This document shows, one piece after another, positions 1 through 10,250 of a stretch of DNA of 64,000 nucleotides. The notes below the pieces were generated by a model. It had not been told where the DNA came from, ran no database searches, and saw only the letters and a list, made by a program, of their open reading frames with translations. Positions within the stretch are counted from its first letter, which is position 1. Every line of letters begins with the position of its first letter. Both the position numbers and the translations under genes were made by a program. Origin of the DNA: Papaver somniferum (taxonomy: Eukaryota > Streptophyta > Magnoliopsida > Ranunculales > Papaveraceae); NCBI RefSeq assembly GCF_003573695.1, contig NC_039359.1:87958566-88022565 (forward strand), written 5' to 3'.

Positions 1-930
1 ACTAGTTGGATAATTAAACTAGATCCTTAAAAGTCACATAAGGACCCATATGCCCATGACACTGGCGTATATTTGGTTGTGTTGCTTATATGTGTGGCGA
101 TTGATTCAGTTAAGTCCTAGCAGCCTAAAGTGGATGCGTGGCCAAGACTGGAGTATGGAATATTGATTGGATATATCAGCACCGAGACCTTTGAGAAAGT
201 TTCTCATTGTGGTGAGCATGGTGGTGGCTCAGTATAGCAGTGTTGGTGCGGGGCAGCTTGGGGATAGGGCCTCTACAGGATGGTTTGACCAACTGTTGTC
301 GCATACTAGCTAGCTGTCCTTGTATACTTTGGTCCCCACTCCATAAAACTATGACCTCCTTTCTTTGTTTAGTACTCGTTGGTTTAGCATTTACATCTAT
401 TGTTTCTAGCTGCTTTACCATGTTCGTGTTTCTTGATTGTCAGTACTGTGCTTCATTAAGCATATGTCAGTACTCTGCATGATTAAGCATGCCAGTGCTG
501 ACTCTCAATCTTTACATTGTTGCGCCATTTGACTCATATATGTCAGGTTTTGCAGGTGCTTGAATGACTGAAAAACGTCTTTCTACTCCATCCGATGCCT
601 ATACGTAGGCCTTGGAACTCATTATGTGCCATCATGAAGCTTGGGTTTACTGAAGGATGATCTTCTGGCATTAAATTTGTATTTCACGGATCACGTGTCT
701 CACTCTATAGAAGTAAAATAAATCCCGAACAATAGCCCACAGTTTTGTTATCCATCTTAATATAGCTCCAACTATCCTGATAAGAGTGCATACGCAGTAC
801 TTGTTTAGATACGCCTTCATAAGAAAATTGCCTTTTGAGGTTGCTACCTCTGGTACTGGTTCTAGGGACTTTATAATATCTTCTCCTGGGGCAGATATTC
901 CTTTCTCTTGTTATGTTTTTGTGAATGAAC
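1..930 (+). pseudogene. Partial copy of 3-hydroxyisobutyryl-CoA hydrolase-like gene (intron 5 to intron 7)
   Basis: This stretch aligns by eye to the intact hydrolase gene of this window. Bases 1-555 follow its intron 5 (about 27494-28561), 556-678 follow exon 6, and 679 to about 930 follow intron 6 and a piece of intron 7 (GGGGCAGATATTCC). The exon copy is broken: a short deletion brings TGA into the start (GTGCTTGAATGACTG against GTGCCTATCTTGGGATGACTG), and one C is lost in GATGCCTATACG. Exon 7 is missing. Introns are retained, so this is a DNA-level duplication and not a processed copy. It has the same orientation as its parent, about 27 kb away. No function is expected. Confidence 0.8.
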
Positions 931-964
931 AGGTGAGCTAGTCAGGTATTTCCCATGAACTTAG

Positions 965-1105
965 ATGCTACCCAGCAGCAACGTTAGATCCTGAATATGC
1001 AGAAGCCATGGCATTATTGGAATCCATCAAGTGGGCATTGGAAAAAAGCTATACACATGCATATCTGGAGAATGACTGCAAAATCAAGCGAGTGCTGTGA
1101 ATGGA
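965..1105 (+). mobile_element. LINE-type RNase H fragment
   Basis: A short frame reads YPAATLDPEYAEAMALLE followed by SIKWALEKSYTHAYLENDCK. This is the AEAMALLEAIKWA...ESDC pattern of the RNase H domain found at the C-terminus of plant L1-type retrotransposons and domesticated RNase H-like proteins. The D of ENDC is in the place of a catalytic aspartate. Only about 45 codons are present, with no reverse transcriptase next to them. It abuts the end of the hydrolase pseudogene. Confidence 0.55.
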
Positions 1106-1388
1106 GGAAGGAGTGCCGTTACTTATAGTCTAGTCATAGACAGTTTAAAATTTTACCTCTTGGAAATATTTTTCTTTCCCAAATTTGTACCTCTTGGTAA
1201 TTTTCTTATAAAAATATTTTTTTTCCCAAATTCGTACTTATCCAAGAAGTGAATGTATACATTGTTATTTTATTTTTTTTTAGTCCTTCAACAGCTGTTA
1301 CCAGCTATAAAGATTTTCTGTTACGGTGAAAATTCTAGTAGTAATTTATTTTGTAAGAATTACCAATAGGTACTAATATAGTAGTCTT
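1106..1388. other. Intergenic AT-rich stretch, nothing recognised
   Basis: T-rich sequence with two diverged copies of an ACCTCTTGG...AATTTTTCTT motif near 1155-1210. No coding frame or element end could be recognised. Confidence 0.4.
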
Positions 1389-2018
1389 AGTTAGTGGCAG
1401 GTCCATCCACTAAAACCCAGTAACCAGAGGTCCAAAGATTTAAATAAAAAAAGAAATTGGACCAAAAAATTTAACTCCAGGTCCATATACGTGTGAGAAA
1501 GTCATGTACTTTTTTTGATATCTCCAAAATACCCCCTAGTGTAATAGAATATAAACTTTAGATGAACCATTTTTTTCCAGATTCGTTTTTTTTTCTCTTT
1601 CCTCTCGATGCTAGTAGAGAAAATCTTCTTCTTTTTTTCATTCTCTCCCGTTTTGTCTATCAGAGAAGAGATAATCCCATGAAGATTTTTGCAAGATATA
1701 GATCGATCCGCGAATCCAAGCTCGATTATTTATATGAAGTTTTTGGTAAGTTGATTTTCTTACTGTTGATGTTAGTCTAGGTTTTTTTTTAATCAATTTT
1801 CTTCTAGTAATGTTTTCTTAGGGTTTCTAGTATCTAATAGTTTTATGGATGTTTGAGTATGTTTTGATCTCTATGCTTGATTGTTTATTTTTTTATAAAA
1901 TAGTTCAGATCTAGACGGATGATCACCTTTTTTGTTCATTTCGTCAGTAGATTTGATTATATCAGTTTCATTTTATTGGTTCTAGATTTTTTTCAGTTCA
2001 TTTTTGTGTATGAACCAA

Positions 2019-3269
2019 CAGTACATATCTGCAGTACTGACAAAAACCTAGCTTTATAAACTGATTTTGATGATTTACAGTTTTTTATTAATTTATTAGG
2101 TTTTAGATCGGCTTTGATTTTGTTTTACTCATGGATTCATCACTTAATTTGTATGATTCAGCAGTACATATATCTCTTGATTCCTTGGAGAGAAATTAAG
2201 ACTTAAGATTTTTGGGTTACGGAAATAGGAATTGAACTCGGTTTTTTGTGTGTTTACGATCTTTATTCTTGATTCGTTAATTTTTTTACTTCAATTTTTA
2301 TAAAAATACTTCATATCTAGATACATAATCATGTTTTAGGTTCATTTCATTAGTATATATGATTTTTTTAGTTTCATTTTGTTGGTCTTTGGTTTGTTTT
2401 TAATTTGCTTTTGTGTATTAATCATCAGTACGTATATGATGTACTGGTGGTTTTTGATGAAAATAGTCCAGATCTAGTTATAAAATCAAGTTTTACGTTC
2501 GTTTCATTTGGAGATCTGATATTTTAGTTTCATTTTGTTGGCTTTTGGTTTTGTTTCTGTTTGGTTTCGTGTATTAACCATCAGTACGTATATGACGTAC
2601 TGATTTTCTGTGTTTACTATGCATCTATATGTTTTGCTTGTGTATTAACCATCAGTACGTATATGACGTACTGTTTTTATGAATCTTAATCGTAATTATT
2701 CGATTTTTTGATTAGATTATGATGTTTTTAGCTTATTTGAACTCTCAATTTGATTTTCTTGTTATTTTCGTTCTTTATTTTCTAAGAAAATCATGCTTGT
2801 TTATTGTTTCAGGGGTATTATCTAGCAGTACATATGTCGCATACTAATACAAACTACTTTGGTTCTGTTTTATTCTTAGTTTTATCACTTCTTGTTGTTT
2901 GATCCATAAGTACATATCTTCCATACTGAAATAATACTCTTTCGATTCTGTTTTTTTATAGATTCATTCCATGCAGTTGTTTTTTAGTTCATGAATCAGC
3001 AGTACATATGTGGCATACTGATACAAACTGCTTTTTGATTATGTTTTATTCTTAGTTTTATCACTTGTTGTTGTTTCATCCATAAGTACATATATGCGAT
3101 ACTGAAATAAGACTCTTGATTTAGTTATTTTTCTTCATGGAGTTGTTTTAGACAGTGAATTAACAATACATATATTGAATACTGAAAAAGTTGCTCTTTG
3201 AATCTGTTTTATACATAGATTTTAGTCAGTTAATTCTTATGATTTTGTCAACACATATATGGAATACCG
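2019..3269. repeat. Array of 11 near-palindromic CAGTACATATATG-TACTG motifs
   Basis: A 21-bp motif of the form CAGTACRTATATGRNGTACTG recurs at 2019-2039, 2162 (half), 2426-2446, 2582-2602, 2653-2673, 2826, 2909, 3000, 3084, 3164 and 3249. Several central copies are close to perfect palindromes; the copies toward 3 kb are more diverged and end ATACTGAAA. Spacing is mostly about 75-90 bp toward the right. The motif sits in intron-like T-rich sequence. It is not a CRISPR: the spacers are similar to one another and the host is a plant. Confidence 0.8.
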
Positions 3270-3504
3270 AAATAAAACTGAACCATCGTTAGGTAGTATT
3301 AATCTTGATGTTGTCATATTACTTGTACTATTCATTTTTGTTCTTTTATTCATATATTGATTGTTGTTATGTTTTAATTGTTACATTTTGGTCACATTTA
3401 CAGGTTCAATATGTCTGATGTTAAGAGTGTTGGCGCTTTTTGGAGGAAGTGGTCCAATGGGAGTGGAGCACTAGAGAGATCCTGTTTTTTTTAACCTGTA
3501 AGCA

Positions 3505-3590
3505 GTGTAGCAGATATGTATTCAAATTATGTAAGCAGTGTAGTGGATATGTACTCGAATTTCATAAATTGTGTAGCAGATATGTACTCG
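3505..3590 (+). repeat. Three tandem copies of a 33-bp unit containing GTGTAGCAGATATGTACTCG
   Basis: GTGTAGCAGATATGTATTC, GTGTAGTGGATATGTACTC and GTGTAGCAGATATGTACTC begin near 3505, 3538 and 3571, a regular 33-bp period. They lie just 3' of the small frame at 3411 and share the ATATGTAC core with the motif array to the left. Confidence 0.75.
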
Positions 3591-4447
3591 ATATAATGAG
3601 CATGTAGACACACACGTTTGGTAGTTAAAGTATTGTGGTCATTTTCATGTTTTAATTAATTATGGACCTTCAGATAAAAGAAAATTCTGGTTGGACCCTA
3701 CTATAAATAACCTTATGGGCTTAGGACCAAACAATAAATTTTCCATTTATTTTTGAGAAGTCACTGGATATAGACAACCCTAAAACCCAAAACCCTTATT
3801 CTACCTGTTTCTCCTTGCATTTCATCACCGTTTGAAGCATGAAGAGAAAAAAACGAAGAGCTGAAAAAAGGATCATGCCGATCAACCTACCAGATGATAT
3901 CGTTGTCGACATACTATTGATGTTACCTACAAAATCGATATGTAGATTCAGGTGCGTTTGCAAATACCGGTGCAACAACTTATTCAAAGACCCCGACTTT
4001 ATTAATAATCGTCTTAAGCACAACATTGAAAGCGAAAGATTAAATTGTTTTCCAATAAAAAATGGGAGGCATCTGAATTTTATATGCACGATATTACTAA
4101 AGGTGGCCTCTGTGAGTATGTTAAGATGCAAGATTCACCATTTATAGATACAAGTCGAGAGATAAACACTCTTGGTTCTTGTAATGATTTGATTTTGATG
4201 AGCTGCCATGCAAAATATTGTTGGACTAGAGATTGTTGGCTTTGGAACCCATACACTAAAGAGCTCAAGGAAATAGTTATTCCAAAAGTCAGAGATGGAC
4301 TACATAATAGTGTTGCATATGGGCTTGGTTATAATTGTGATACCTGATGATCACGTGATTGTCGTAGCTTCTTTTTACCATAGCCTAACTGATTATGAAG
4401 TTCAGGTTCATACATTAAGATCAAATTCATGCAAAACCTTACCCAAC

Positions 4448-4717
4448 TAGTTACAGAAAACAAATCAAGATATTTTTCATTAACTGCACTTAGTTTACAG
4501 ATGTGACAGATTGAAAATTAAATAGAGGAATCTCTCACAGATGACGGTAACTCAAGAAACCGTTAATAGCTGGCAAACACTCATAAGTCAAAGAGTGAGC
4601 CAATCAGAGAGACACACATATAAACTGTCAGTTACACACATTGCAGACACACTATGCACACAAATAATATTCAGACAGGGCAATAAATGTGTCTCAGATG
4701 AAAGAATATGACAATTA
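4448..4717 (-). repeat. 3' LTR of the copia element
   Basis: 270 bp. It aligns to 9043-9313 along its whole length. The termini on the sense strand are TAATTGTCA...GTAACTA instead of the usual TG...CA. The target duplication and the restored F-box frame fix these ends. Confidence 0.92.
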
Positions 4718-4740
4718 CCCTCCCTCAAGCACAAGGGGAT

Positions 4741-6339
4741 TTACCCCTTATGCTTGGACTTCATAAATTCAAATCTTGGAGCTGCTAAACCCTTTTTAAG
4801 AACATTTGCAACCTGAGCATCAGTGGAGATATACTGCACTTGGAGAGACTTGTTATGAACTAATTCTCTGACAAAATGAAAATCAATGGCCAAATATTTC
4901 ATTATATTATGAAACACAGGATTTGATGCCAAAGAAATTGATCTTTTGTTGTCACAGAGAATAAGGGGAGGAACAGAGAAAAAAATATGAAGATCCCTAA
5001 GCAATTGACACAACCAGACAACTTCAGCTGCTGTAGAAGCCAAAGATCCGTACTCTGCTTCTGTGCTAGATCTGGCCACAGTGGCTTGTTTCTTAGCAGA
5101 CCAGGACACTGGATTTCCACCAAAAAACACACAATAACCACTATTTGATCTTTTGGTAGAGGGATCACCATCCCAATCTGCATCTGTATAACCTTGCAGT
5201 GCATTAAAACCTTTTTGGAAGTAAATACCATGGCCTAAAGTACCTTTAATGTATCTGAGAATCCTTTTAGCAGCTTGCATATGACTGGTTGTAGGAGAAT
5301 GCATAAATTGGCATACTTGATTAACTGCAAAAGAAATATCTGGTCTTGTCCATGTTAGATATTGTAAAGCTCCAACAATAGATCTGTACTCAGTTGGATT
5401 TTGCAGAAGATCACCATCTTGTGGACATAGTTTAAAAGATGCAAGACAAGGTGTAGTACAAGGTTTAACACCTACTAAATTGGTTTTCTCAAGAAGATCA
5501 AGAGCATATTTTGTTTGAGACAATAATAGATCATCTGTAGACCTTTTGACTTCCAAACCAAGAAAGTAGTGAAGATCACCTAAATCCTTCAAAGCAAATT
5601 GAGCTTGCAATTTGGTAATAACTAAATTGCAGAAAGAGACAGAGCTGCCAGTGATGATGATGTCATCCACATAAAGTAGGATGCAAGTAAGCTGAGTGTT
5701 GGAGCAGTGAATGAACAGAGAAGAATCAGCTAGAGAAGGTTTAAAATCAAGATCCATAAGAGCATCTACTAACCTCTCATACCAAGCCCTTGGAGCTTGC
5801 TTCAAGCCATATAAGGATTTTTGAAGCTTACAAACATAGTCAGGATGTTGTGGATCAATAAATCCAGGAGGCTGAGACATATAAACTTCTTCATTAAGAG
5901 AGCTATGAATAAAGGCATTACTTACATCAAGTTTCCTTAGAGACCAATTGCAATTTACTGCTAAGGATAAAATAAGCCTAATGGTGGTAGGTTTAACTAC
6001 AGGACTAAATGTCTCTGTATAATCTAAGCCTTCAAGTTGAGTGTATCCTTTGGAAACTAGTCTAGCCTTATATGTGTTGATAGTACCATCAGGATTTTCC
6101 TTTATCCTGAATACCCACTTGCAGCCAATAACATTTTGAGATGGATCAAGAGGAACCAAAGACCAGGTTCTAGCAGTATCAAGAGCATGTTTTTCTCTAT
6201 GAAGAGCACCTTGCCAGTTAGGATTTTTGTTGGCTTGAGCAAAAGTAGTAGGAATCTTAGATGGAACTCTGCTCATATAAGCCTCGGGTAATAAGTATTT
6301 TGTAGCAAGAAAGACTTTAGGTTTAGAGATGACATTCAT
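4741..6339 (-). CDS. Copia reverse transcriptase and RNase H (pol C-terminal part)
   Basis: An open frame of 532 codons. It starts in the linker before the reverse transcriptase and contains WSLVPLDPSQNVIGCKWVFR, the classic RVT_2 entry. It then has LDVSNAFIHSSLNEEVYMSQ, YGLKQAPRAWYE and the catalytic YVDDIIITGSS. RNase H follows with the YTDADWDGD, SGYCVFFGGNPVSWSAKKQ and SSTEAEY motifs. The stop lies 24 bp from the 3' LTR. The part is intact, but it is cut off from the integrase by a frame break between 6340 and 6820. It copied element RNA into DNA inside virus-like particles. Confidence 0.93.
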   Translation of the reverse strand: MNVISKPKVFLATKYLLPEAYMSRVPSKIPTTFAQANKNPNWQGALHREKHALDTARTWSLVPLDPSQNVIGCKWVFRIKENPDGTINTYKARLVSKGYTQLEGLDYTETFSPVVKPTTIRLILSLAVNCNWSLRKLDVSNAFIHSSLNEEVYMSQPPGFIDPQHPDYVCKLQKSLYGLKQAPRAWYERLVDALMDLDFKPSLADSSLFIHCSNTQLTCILLYVDDIIITGSSVSFCNLVITKLQAQFALKDLGDLHYFLGLEVKRSTDDLLLSQTKYALDLLEKTNLVGVKPCTTPCLASFKLCPQDGDLLQNPTEYRSIVGALQYLTWTRPDISFAVNQVCQFMHSPTTSHMQAAKRILRYIKGTLGHGIYFQKGFNALQGYTDADWDGDPSTKRSNSGYCVFFGGNPVSWSAKKQATVARSSTEAEYGSLASTAAEVVWLCQLLRDLHIFFSVPPLILCDNKRSISLASNPVFHNIMKYLAIDFHFVRELVHNKSLQVQYISTDAQVANVLKKGLAAPRFEFMKSKHKG

Positions 6340-6819
6340 AGATCTAGTATTTATAGAGTGAGATGATTTATCTGAGCATGTAGGTACTGCAACTGAAGGA
6401 ATGGCAGGGAGCCGTTATGATGAAGATACTTGAATTGAAGAAGTATTTTCAATAACAGAAGAAGGACAAGAATCAATAATATTACCAGGCTGTGATGATG
6501 GAGACTCAGTAGTTGTAGAGGAAGAAGCAAGTACAGTATCAGTGGAAGTATTGGAGTAAGGCCTTGAGGATATGGCAGACTGAAGCATTTCCAATTGACA
6601 AGAAGAAGTTTGACCATTTGCAAGAAAAGGAAAACTGTCTTCAGTAAAATCCACATGTCTTGAAACATAAATTTTGCCAGTAGTGGTATCTAAGCACCTA
6701 TACCTCTTGTGGTGATTACTATATCCAAGAAAGACACAAGCTTTACTTCTAGGTTGAAGTTTATTCTTTGTATATGGTCAGAGCCAAGGAAAGCACAAAC
6801 AACCAAATGTTCTTACAAA

Positions 6820-7293
6820 CTAATAATCTGGAGGTTTATTGAATAAAACTTCAAAAGGAGAAACCATGTGCAGAGATCTTGCAGGTAATCTATTGATGAC
6901 ATAGTTAGCAGCAGTTAATGCTTCAACCCAAAACTGATCAGGAACTCTAGACTGAATAAGAAATGCTCTTGTAATCTCTATGAGATGTCTATGTTTAGAC
7001 TCTGCCACTCCATTTTGCTCTGGAGCATGTGGGCAAGTAATTTCATGACCAATACCATGTGTGGACAAAAAAGTCCCTATTTCATTGTTAACAAACTCTC
7101 CACCTCCATCTGTTCTGAGCATCTTAATTTTGGTTGAGAAAAAGTTTTCAACAAAAGCTTTGAAGTGATAAAAAACAGTCTTAAAATTAGACTTAGCAGC
7201 AAGAGGATATACCCAGCAAAAATTGCTAAAATCATCAATTATATTGACATAAAATCTGTAGCCAGATACAGACATAAGAGGAGCAGGACCCAT
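6820..7293 (-). CDS. Copia integrase core (partial frame)
   Basis: 157 codons with the DDE triad: the first Asp in NIIDDFSNFCWVYPL, the second in MLRTDGGGEF and the Glu in PEQNGVAESKHRHL. The flanks LTAANYVINRLP and PFEVLFNKPPDY are typical of copia. The zinc-binding N-terminal part lies in the upstream frame (WHKRLGHPSFQTMNK, about 7430-7480). Frameshifts separate this piece from both neighbours, so it is not expressed as an active enzyme. Confidence 0.9.
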   Translation of the reverse strand: MGPAPLMSVSGYRFYVNIIDDFSNFCWVYPLAAKSNFKTVFYHFKAFVENFFSTKIKMLRTDGGGEFVNNEIGTFLSTHGIGHEITCPHAPEQNGVAESKHRHLIEITRAFLIQSRVPDQFWVEALTAANYVINRLPARSLHMVSPFEVLFNKPPDY

Positions 7294-7397
7294 ACATCCA
7301 AATGTAGCAGTTGTAAAGGAGCAGTATTAAAATAATTGGACATCATGAATGGTTGCTTATGACTCCTAGCAAGCTTACAATCATTACAAGAAAAAGG

Positions 7398-8935
7398 TTA
7401 ATGTAAAGAAAAAGGAGAAGGTAAACTTCTACACACTTTATTCATAGTTTGAAATGATGGATGACCTAGTCTTTTGTGCCAAGTGGTAGCAGGAATATTG
7501 GTACAGGACAAAGCAGTAGATGAAGAATGTTGCAGTCTTGATGTTGAGGTAGTGAGGTGAGTTGATGGATGAACTTGAAAATGTAATAGATAAAGGCCTC
7601 CTTTACTGATCCCCTTGAATAATGTCTTCTGAGATATAATATCCTTAGCAACATAATCATAAGGTGTAAAGGTAAGAGAACAATGATTATCACTTGTAAA
7701 TTGATGCACATAGATCAAATTTTGAGCACATTTAGGAACATGAAGCACATTTTTCAAAGAAAAAGACTGATCCTGAAGTACAAATTTGGATTCACTAATA
7801 TGAGAGATAGCCATACCTTCACCATTGGCAGTAGCTACTTGTGCAGAGCCATCATAAGAAGAAGAAGCACCATAATCATCCATGTTGTAAGTGAGATGAT
7901 TTGTAGCTCCAGAATCAATATACCAAGGGTTTTCACCTAAAATATTAGCACTAGCTAACATTGCAGACAAATTTTGTGGTGGTTCACGACCTTGATATGC
8001 AAAATTCATACGCTGATAACTCAATAGCAGTATGACCAGGCTTAGAACAGATCTGACAAATGATTTTATTTCCAGAGGAAGTAGTAGATCGTGATGAAGA
8101 ATTATCAGTGGAAGTAGGAGGTCGAAAAGCTGAAGAAGTAGCACCATGAAATCCTCCTCTGAAATTGAAACCACGTCCACGACCACGATAAGAAGGAGTA
8201 AATGAAGGTCGAAAATTCCTAGAATTACCTTGAGAAGATGCAAGAAAGGCCTTTGATTCTGCATCAGCTCGTAAAATGGAATTGCGTTCAACAAGAATGA
8301 TTTCTTCAATTAACAAAAGACTGTGTAATTCACCAAAAGTAACAGGAGGATATCGAATCCTGATTGAGGTTGAGAAAGCATGATAATCTGGTCCAAGACC
8401 TCCAAGAACAGTAACAAGGAGTTCATCGTCTGAAATTCGAGATCAACAAGCAGCAAGTTGATTTGAAATCTTCTCAATATCATAGATGTATTTAGAAATC
8501 TTTGAAGAACCTAATTTCATATTTTGCAACTGAGTGTGAAGTTGAATGATGTGTACGGAGGAAGAAGCACCGAATCTTTTCTGCAGATTATTCCACAATT
8601 CCTTTGATGTGGAGCAATCAGAGACATGAACAATAACACTTGCAGAAATCGAAGCATTCAATAGAAGAAGAACACAAGTATCTCTCATCATTCCAAATAG
8701 CATATTGAGGATTTACTGTTGGAGCCGATCTAGTAGTAGAAGCTATGAATTGAGAAGGACATGGATTAGCTCCATCAACATATCCAAGAACACGAAATTT
8801 ACGAAGAACTGGAGTGATTAACGATTTCCATGTCAAGAAATTATCATCCCGAAGCTTAAGAGGAATGATATTTTCTAATGTATGTAAAGGAACAGAAGTA
8901 ATTGAAGAATTTGAAGATTCAACAAGACGAGACAT
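7398..8935 (-). pseudogene. Copia gag, zinc knuckle, protease and pre-integrase region, frameshifted
   Basis: The gag begins at 8935 (MSRLVESSNSS; IIPLKLRDDNFLTWKSLI is the usual copia gag start). It runs on in a second frame with TSKELWNNLQKRFGASSS (8443-8703). Next come an RGRGRGFNFRG stretch and a CCHC-type knuckle beginning CQICSKPGHTA (7984-8316); its last Cys is lost to a frameshift. The protease active site WYIDSGATNHLT and the pre-integrase WHKRLGHP follow (7398-8309). At least three frame breaks exist. Confidence 0.88.
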
Positions 8936-9042
8936 GATTGAATTACAGAAAACAAAATAGAGATAGTTGAATTTATGATTGAAAACAGCGGATGAAGATC
9001 GAACCTGAAAACCAGAGATTTAGGATTTTCAAACTGATACCA

Positions 9043-9313
9043 TAGTTACAGAGAAAAAAATCAAGATATTTTTCATTAACTGAACTTAGTTTACAAATGT
9101 GAGAGATTGAACATTAAATAGAGGAATCTCTCACAGATGACAGTAACTCAAGAAACCGTTAATAGCTGGCAAACACTCATAAGGCAAAGAGTGAGCCAAT
9201 CATAGAGAGACACATATAAATTGTCAGTTACACACATTGCAGACACACTATGCAGACAGATAATATTCAGACAGGGAAATAAATGTGTCTCAGATGAAAG
9301 AATATGACAATTA
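9043..9313 (-). repeat. 5' LTR of the copia element
   Basis: 271 bp, the upstream LTR in the sense of the element; presumably it held the promoter. The primer-binding site TGGTATCAG directly follows on the minus strand. It differs from the other LTR by scattered substitutions. Confidence 0.92.
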
Positions 9314-9960
9314 CCAACATCCTCCCTTATATAATTTTTAGTGCATATTGTGAGGCTGAAGCAATATTTGTACATGGAGCTATTCACTGGATAGCGCTGC
9401 ATTATCAATCAGGGAGAACATGCATTCTTTATTATGGTATTCGTGGAGAGAACTTCAACGAAGTAGCACTAACCCCACGAGTCGAAGAATTATTTGATGA
9501 TGAAAGTAAAAGACATGTGTCATTGGGCTTTTTAGGAGGGTGCCTTTGCATTTTACGAACATATTGGGGTTATGATATTGAACTCTGGGTGAACAAGGAT
9601 TACAATGTGAGAGAATCATGATTGTTCATTGTTGATCTTTTCCCAGTAGTTCCATATCTCACCTACCATGTGAAATTATTATGGGAATTCAAGAATGGTG
9701 AAGTTTTATTTGTTGTATCCAAAGGGTCATTTGACGGGAATTGTTGTTCAGTTTTATATGACTTGCTGAGTCAAAAGTGTAAAGTTACGGAGATCCACCA
9801 TATTTTGACATACAAATGGAATATAGGAGTTTATGGTGAGAGGAGTGTAGTGTCACCGATCAACTCAATGAGTACTCAGGGAAGAGAACATGAACAAGTT
9901 GCACAGTGTACACAGCAAGGGCCAAGCAAATCAGTACATTTAGTGAATAAAGCACAATTA

Positions 9961-10085
9961 ATTGAAAGAAAAAGCCTAGCATTTGGAGGAGAAAGATAAC
10001 TTAAGAGGCAATTATTTTTTTTTGGAGAATTGGATGCAAGATATGTATTAATTTTATTTTTTCCTCTAATCACATCCAATATTGT
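9961..10085 (+). repeat. F-box 3' flank, copy 1 of a diverged direct repeat
   Basis: GAAAGAAAAAGCCTAGCATTTGGAG..., the end of the F-box frame and its 3' flank, recurs in diverged form at about 11041-11170 (GGAAAAAGCGTAGCGTTTGGAG...). Both run through a T-rich stretch to CTCTAATCNCAT. The two copies bracket the TIR element at 10251-11015. Confidence 0.55.
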
Positions 10086-10250
10086 CTAGTCCTAGAAAAT
10101 AAAATATTAAAATTTATGGTTTTCGTTTTGTTGTTGATAGAAAATACTTATAAACAAAAAAGAGGATACGTTAACTGGTTGGTACTTTAATCCTTTATTG
10201 GACCCAACTAACTGTTTATTTCGTGTGTTTTTTTTATGAATTTTATTATA

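Larger units (their letters stand above)
1390..3755. mobile_element. Putative repeat unit with GGTCC-type ends and a leader-intron-like interior
   Basis: Both ends carry spaced GGTCC/GGACC motifs in inverted sense: GGTCCATCCACTAAAACC and AGAGGTCCAAAG on the left; TATGGACC, GGTTGGACCC and TTAGGACCAAAC on the right. Inside, 1560-1746 looks like a 5' leader exon ending in TTTTTG/GTAAGT. It is followed by a T-rich stretch resembling a plant first intron, then ...ACATTTACAG/GTTCAATATG at about 3402. The ATG there opens a 27-codon frame beginning MSDVKSVGAFWRKW. I infer a non-autonomous element or captured gene 5' end. No target-site duplication was found and the boundaries are approximate. Confidence 0.35.
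4448..9313 (-). mobile_element. Ty1/copia LTR retrotransposon inserted in the F-box gene
   Basis: A 4,866-bp element on the minus strand, bounded by direct LTRs of 270 and 271 bp and by the 5-bp duplication CCAAC at 4443-4447 and 9314-9318. On its sense strand the 5' LTR is followed by TGGTATCAG (9042 downwards), which matches the 3' end of initiator Met tRNA as primer-binding site. A purine tract GAGGGAGGG lies just before the 3' LTR (about 4718-4726). The domain order gag, protease, integrase, reverse transcriptase, RNase H is that of copia. Several frameshifts divide the polyprotein, so it is not autonomous. The LTRs differ at about 14-15 sites by eye (about 5%), so the insertion is old. 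Confidence 0.95.
3839..9999 (+). pseudogene. F-box protein (F-box plus F-box-associated domain), split by a copia retrotransposon
   Basis: The N-terminus has the F-box itself (INLPDDIVVDILLMLPTKS then FRCVCKYRCNNLFKDPDF). A C-terminal F-box-associated region follows (WLWNPYTKELKEI, GLGYN, AIFVHGAIHWIA, LGGCLCI). Such proteins usually serve as substrate adaptors in SCF ubiquitin ligases. The gene is dead several times over. A 1-base frameshift near 4045 moves the frame. A second at 4345 creates a stop, after which DDHVIVVASFYHSLTDYEVQ continues in another frame. A copia element occupies 4448-9313. A TGA at 9619-9621 replaces the expected Trp codon. Across the transposon, SNSCKTLPN joins ILPYIIFSAYCE perfectly when one CCAAC copy is removed, so the gene existed as one frame before the insertion. 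The last frame stops at 9999. The start ATG at 3839 follows an ordinary leader. Confidence 0.88.

Noticed and set aside
2019..3269. CRISPR-like spaced repeats
   Set aside because: Plant DNA; repeats are degenerate and palindromic, spacers are T-rich and alike, and no cas genes are present.
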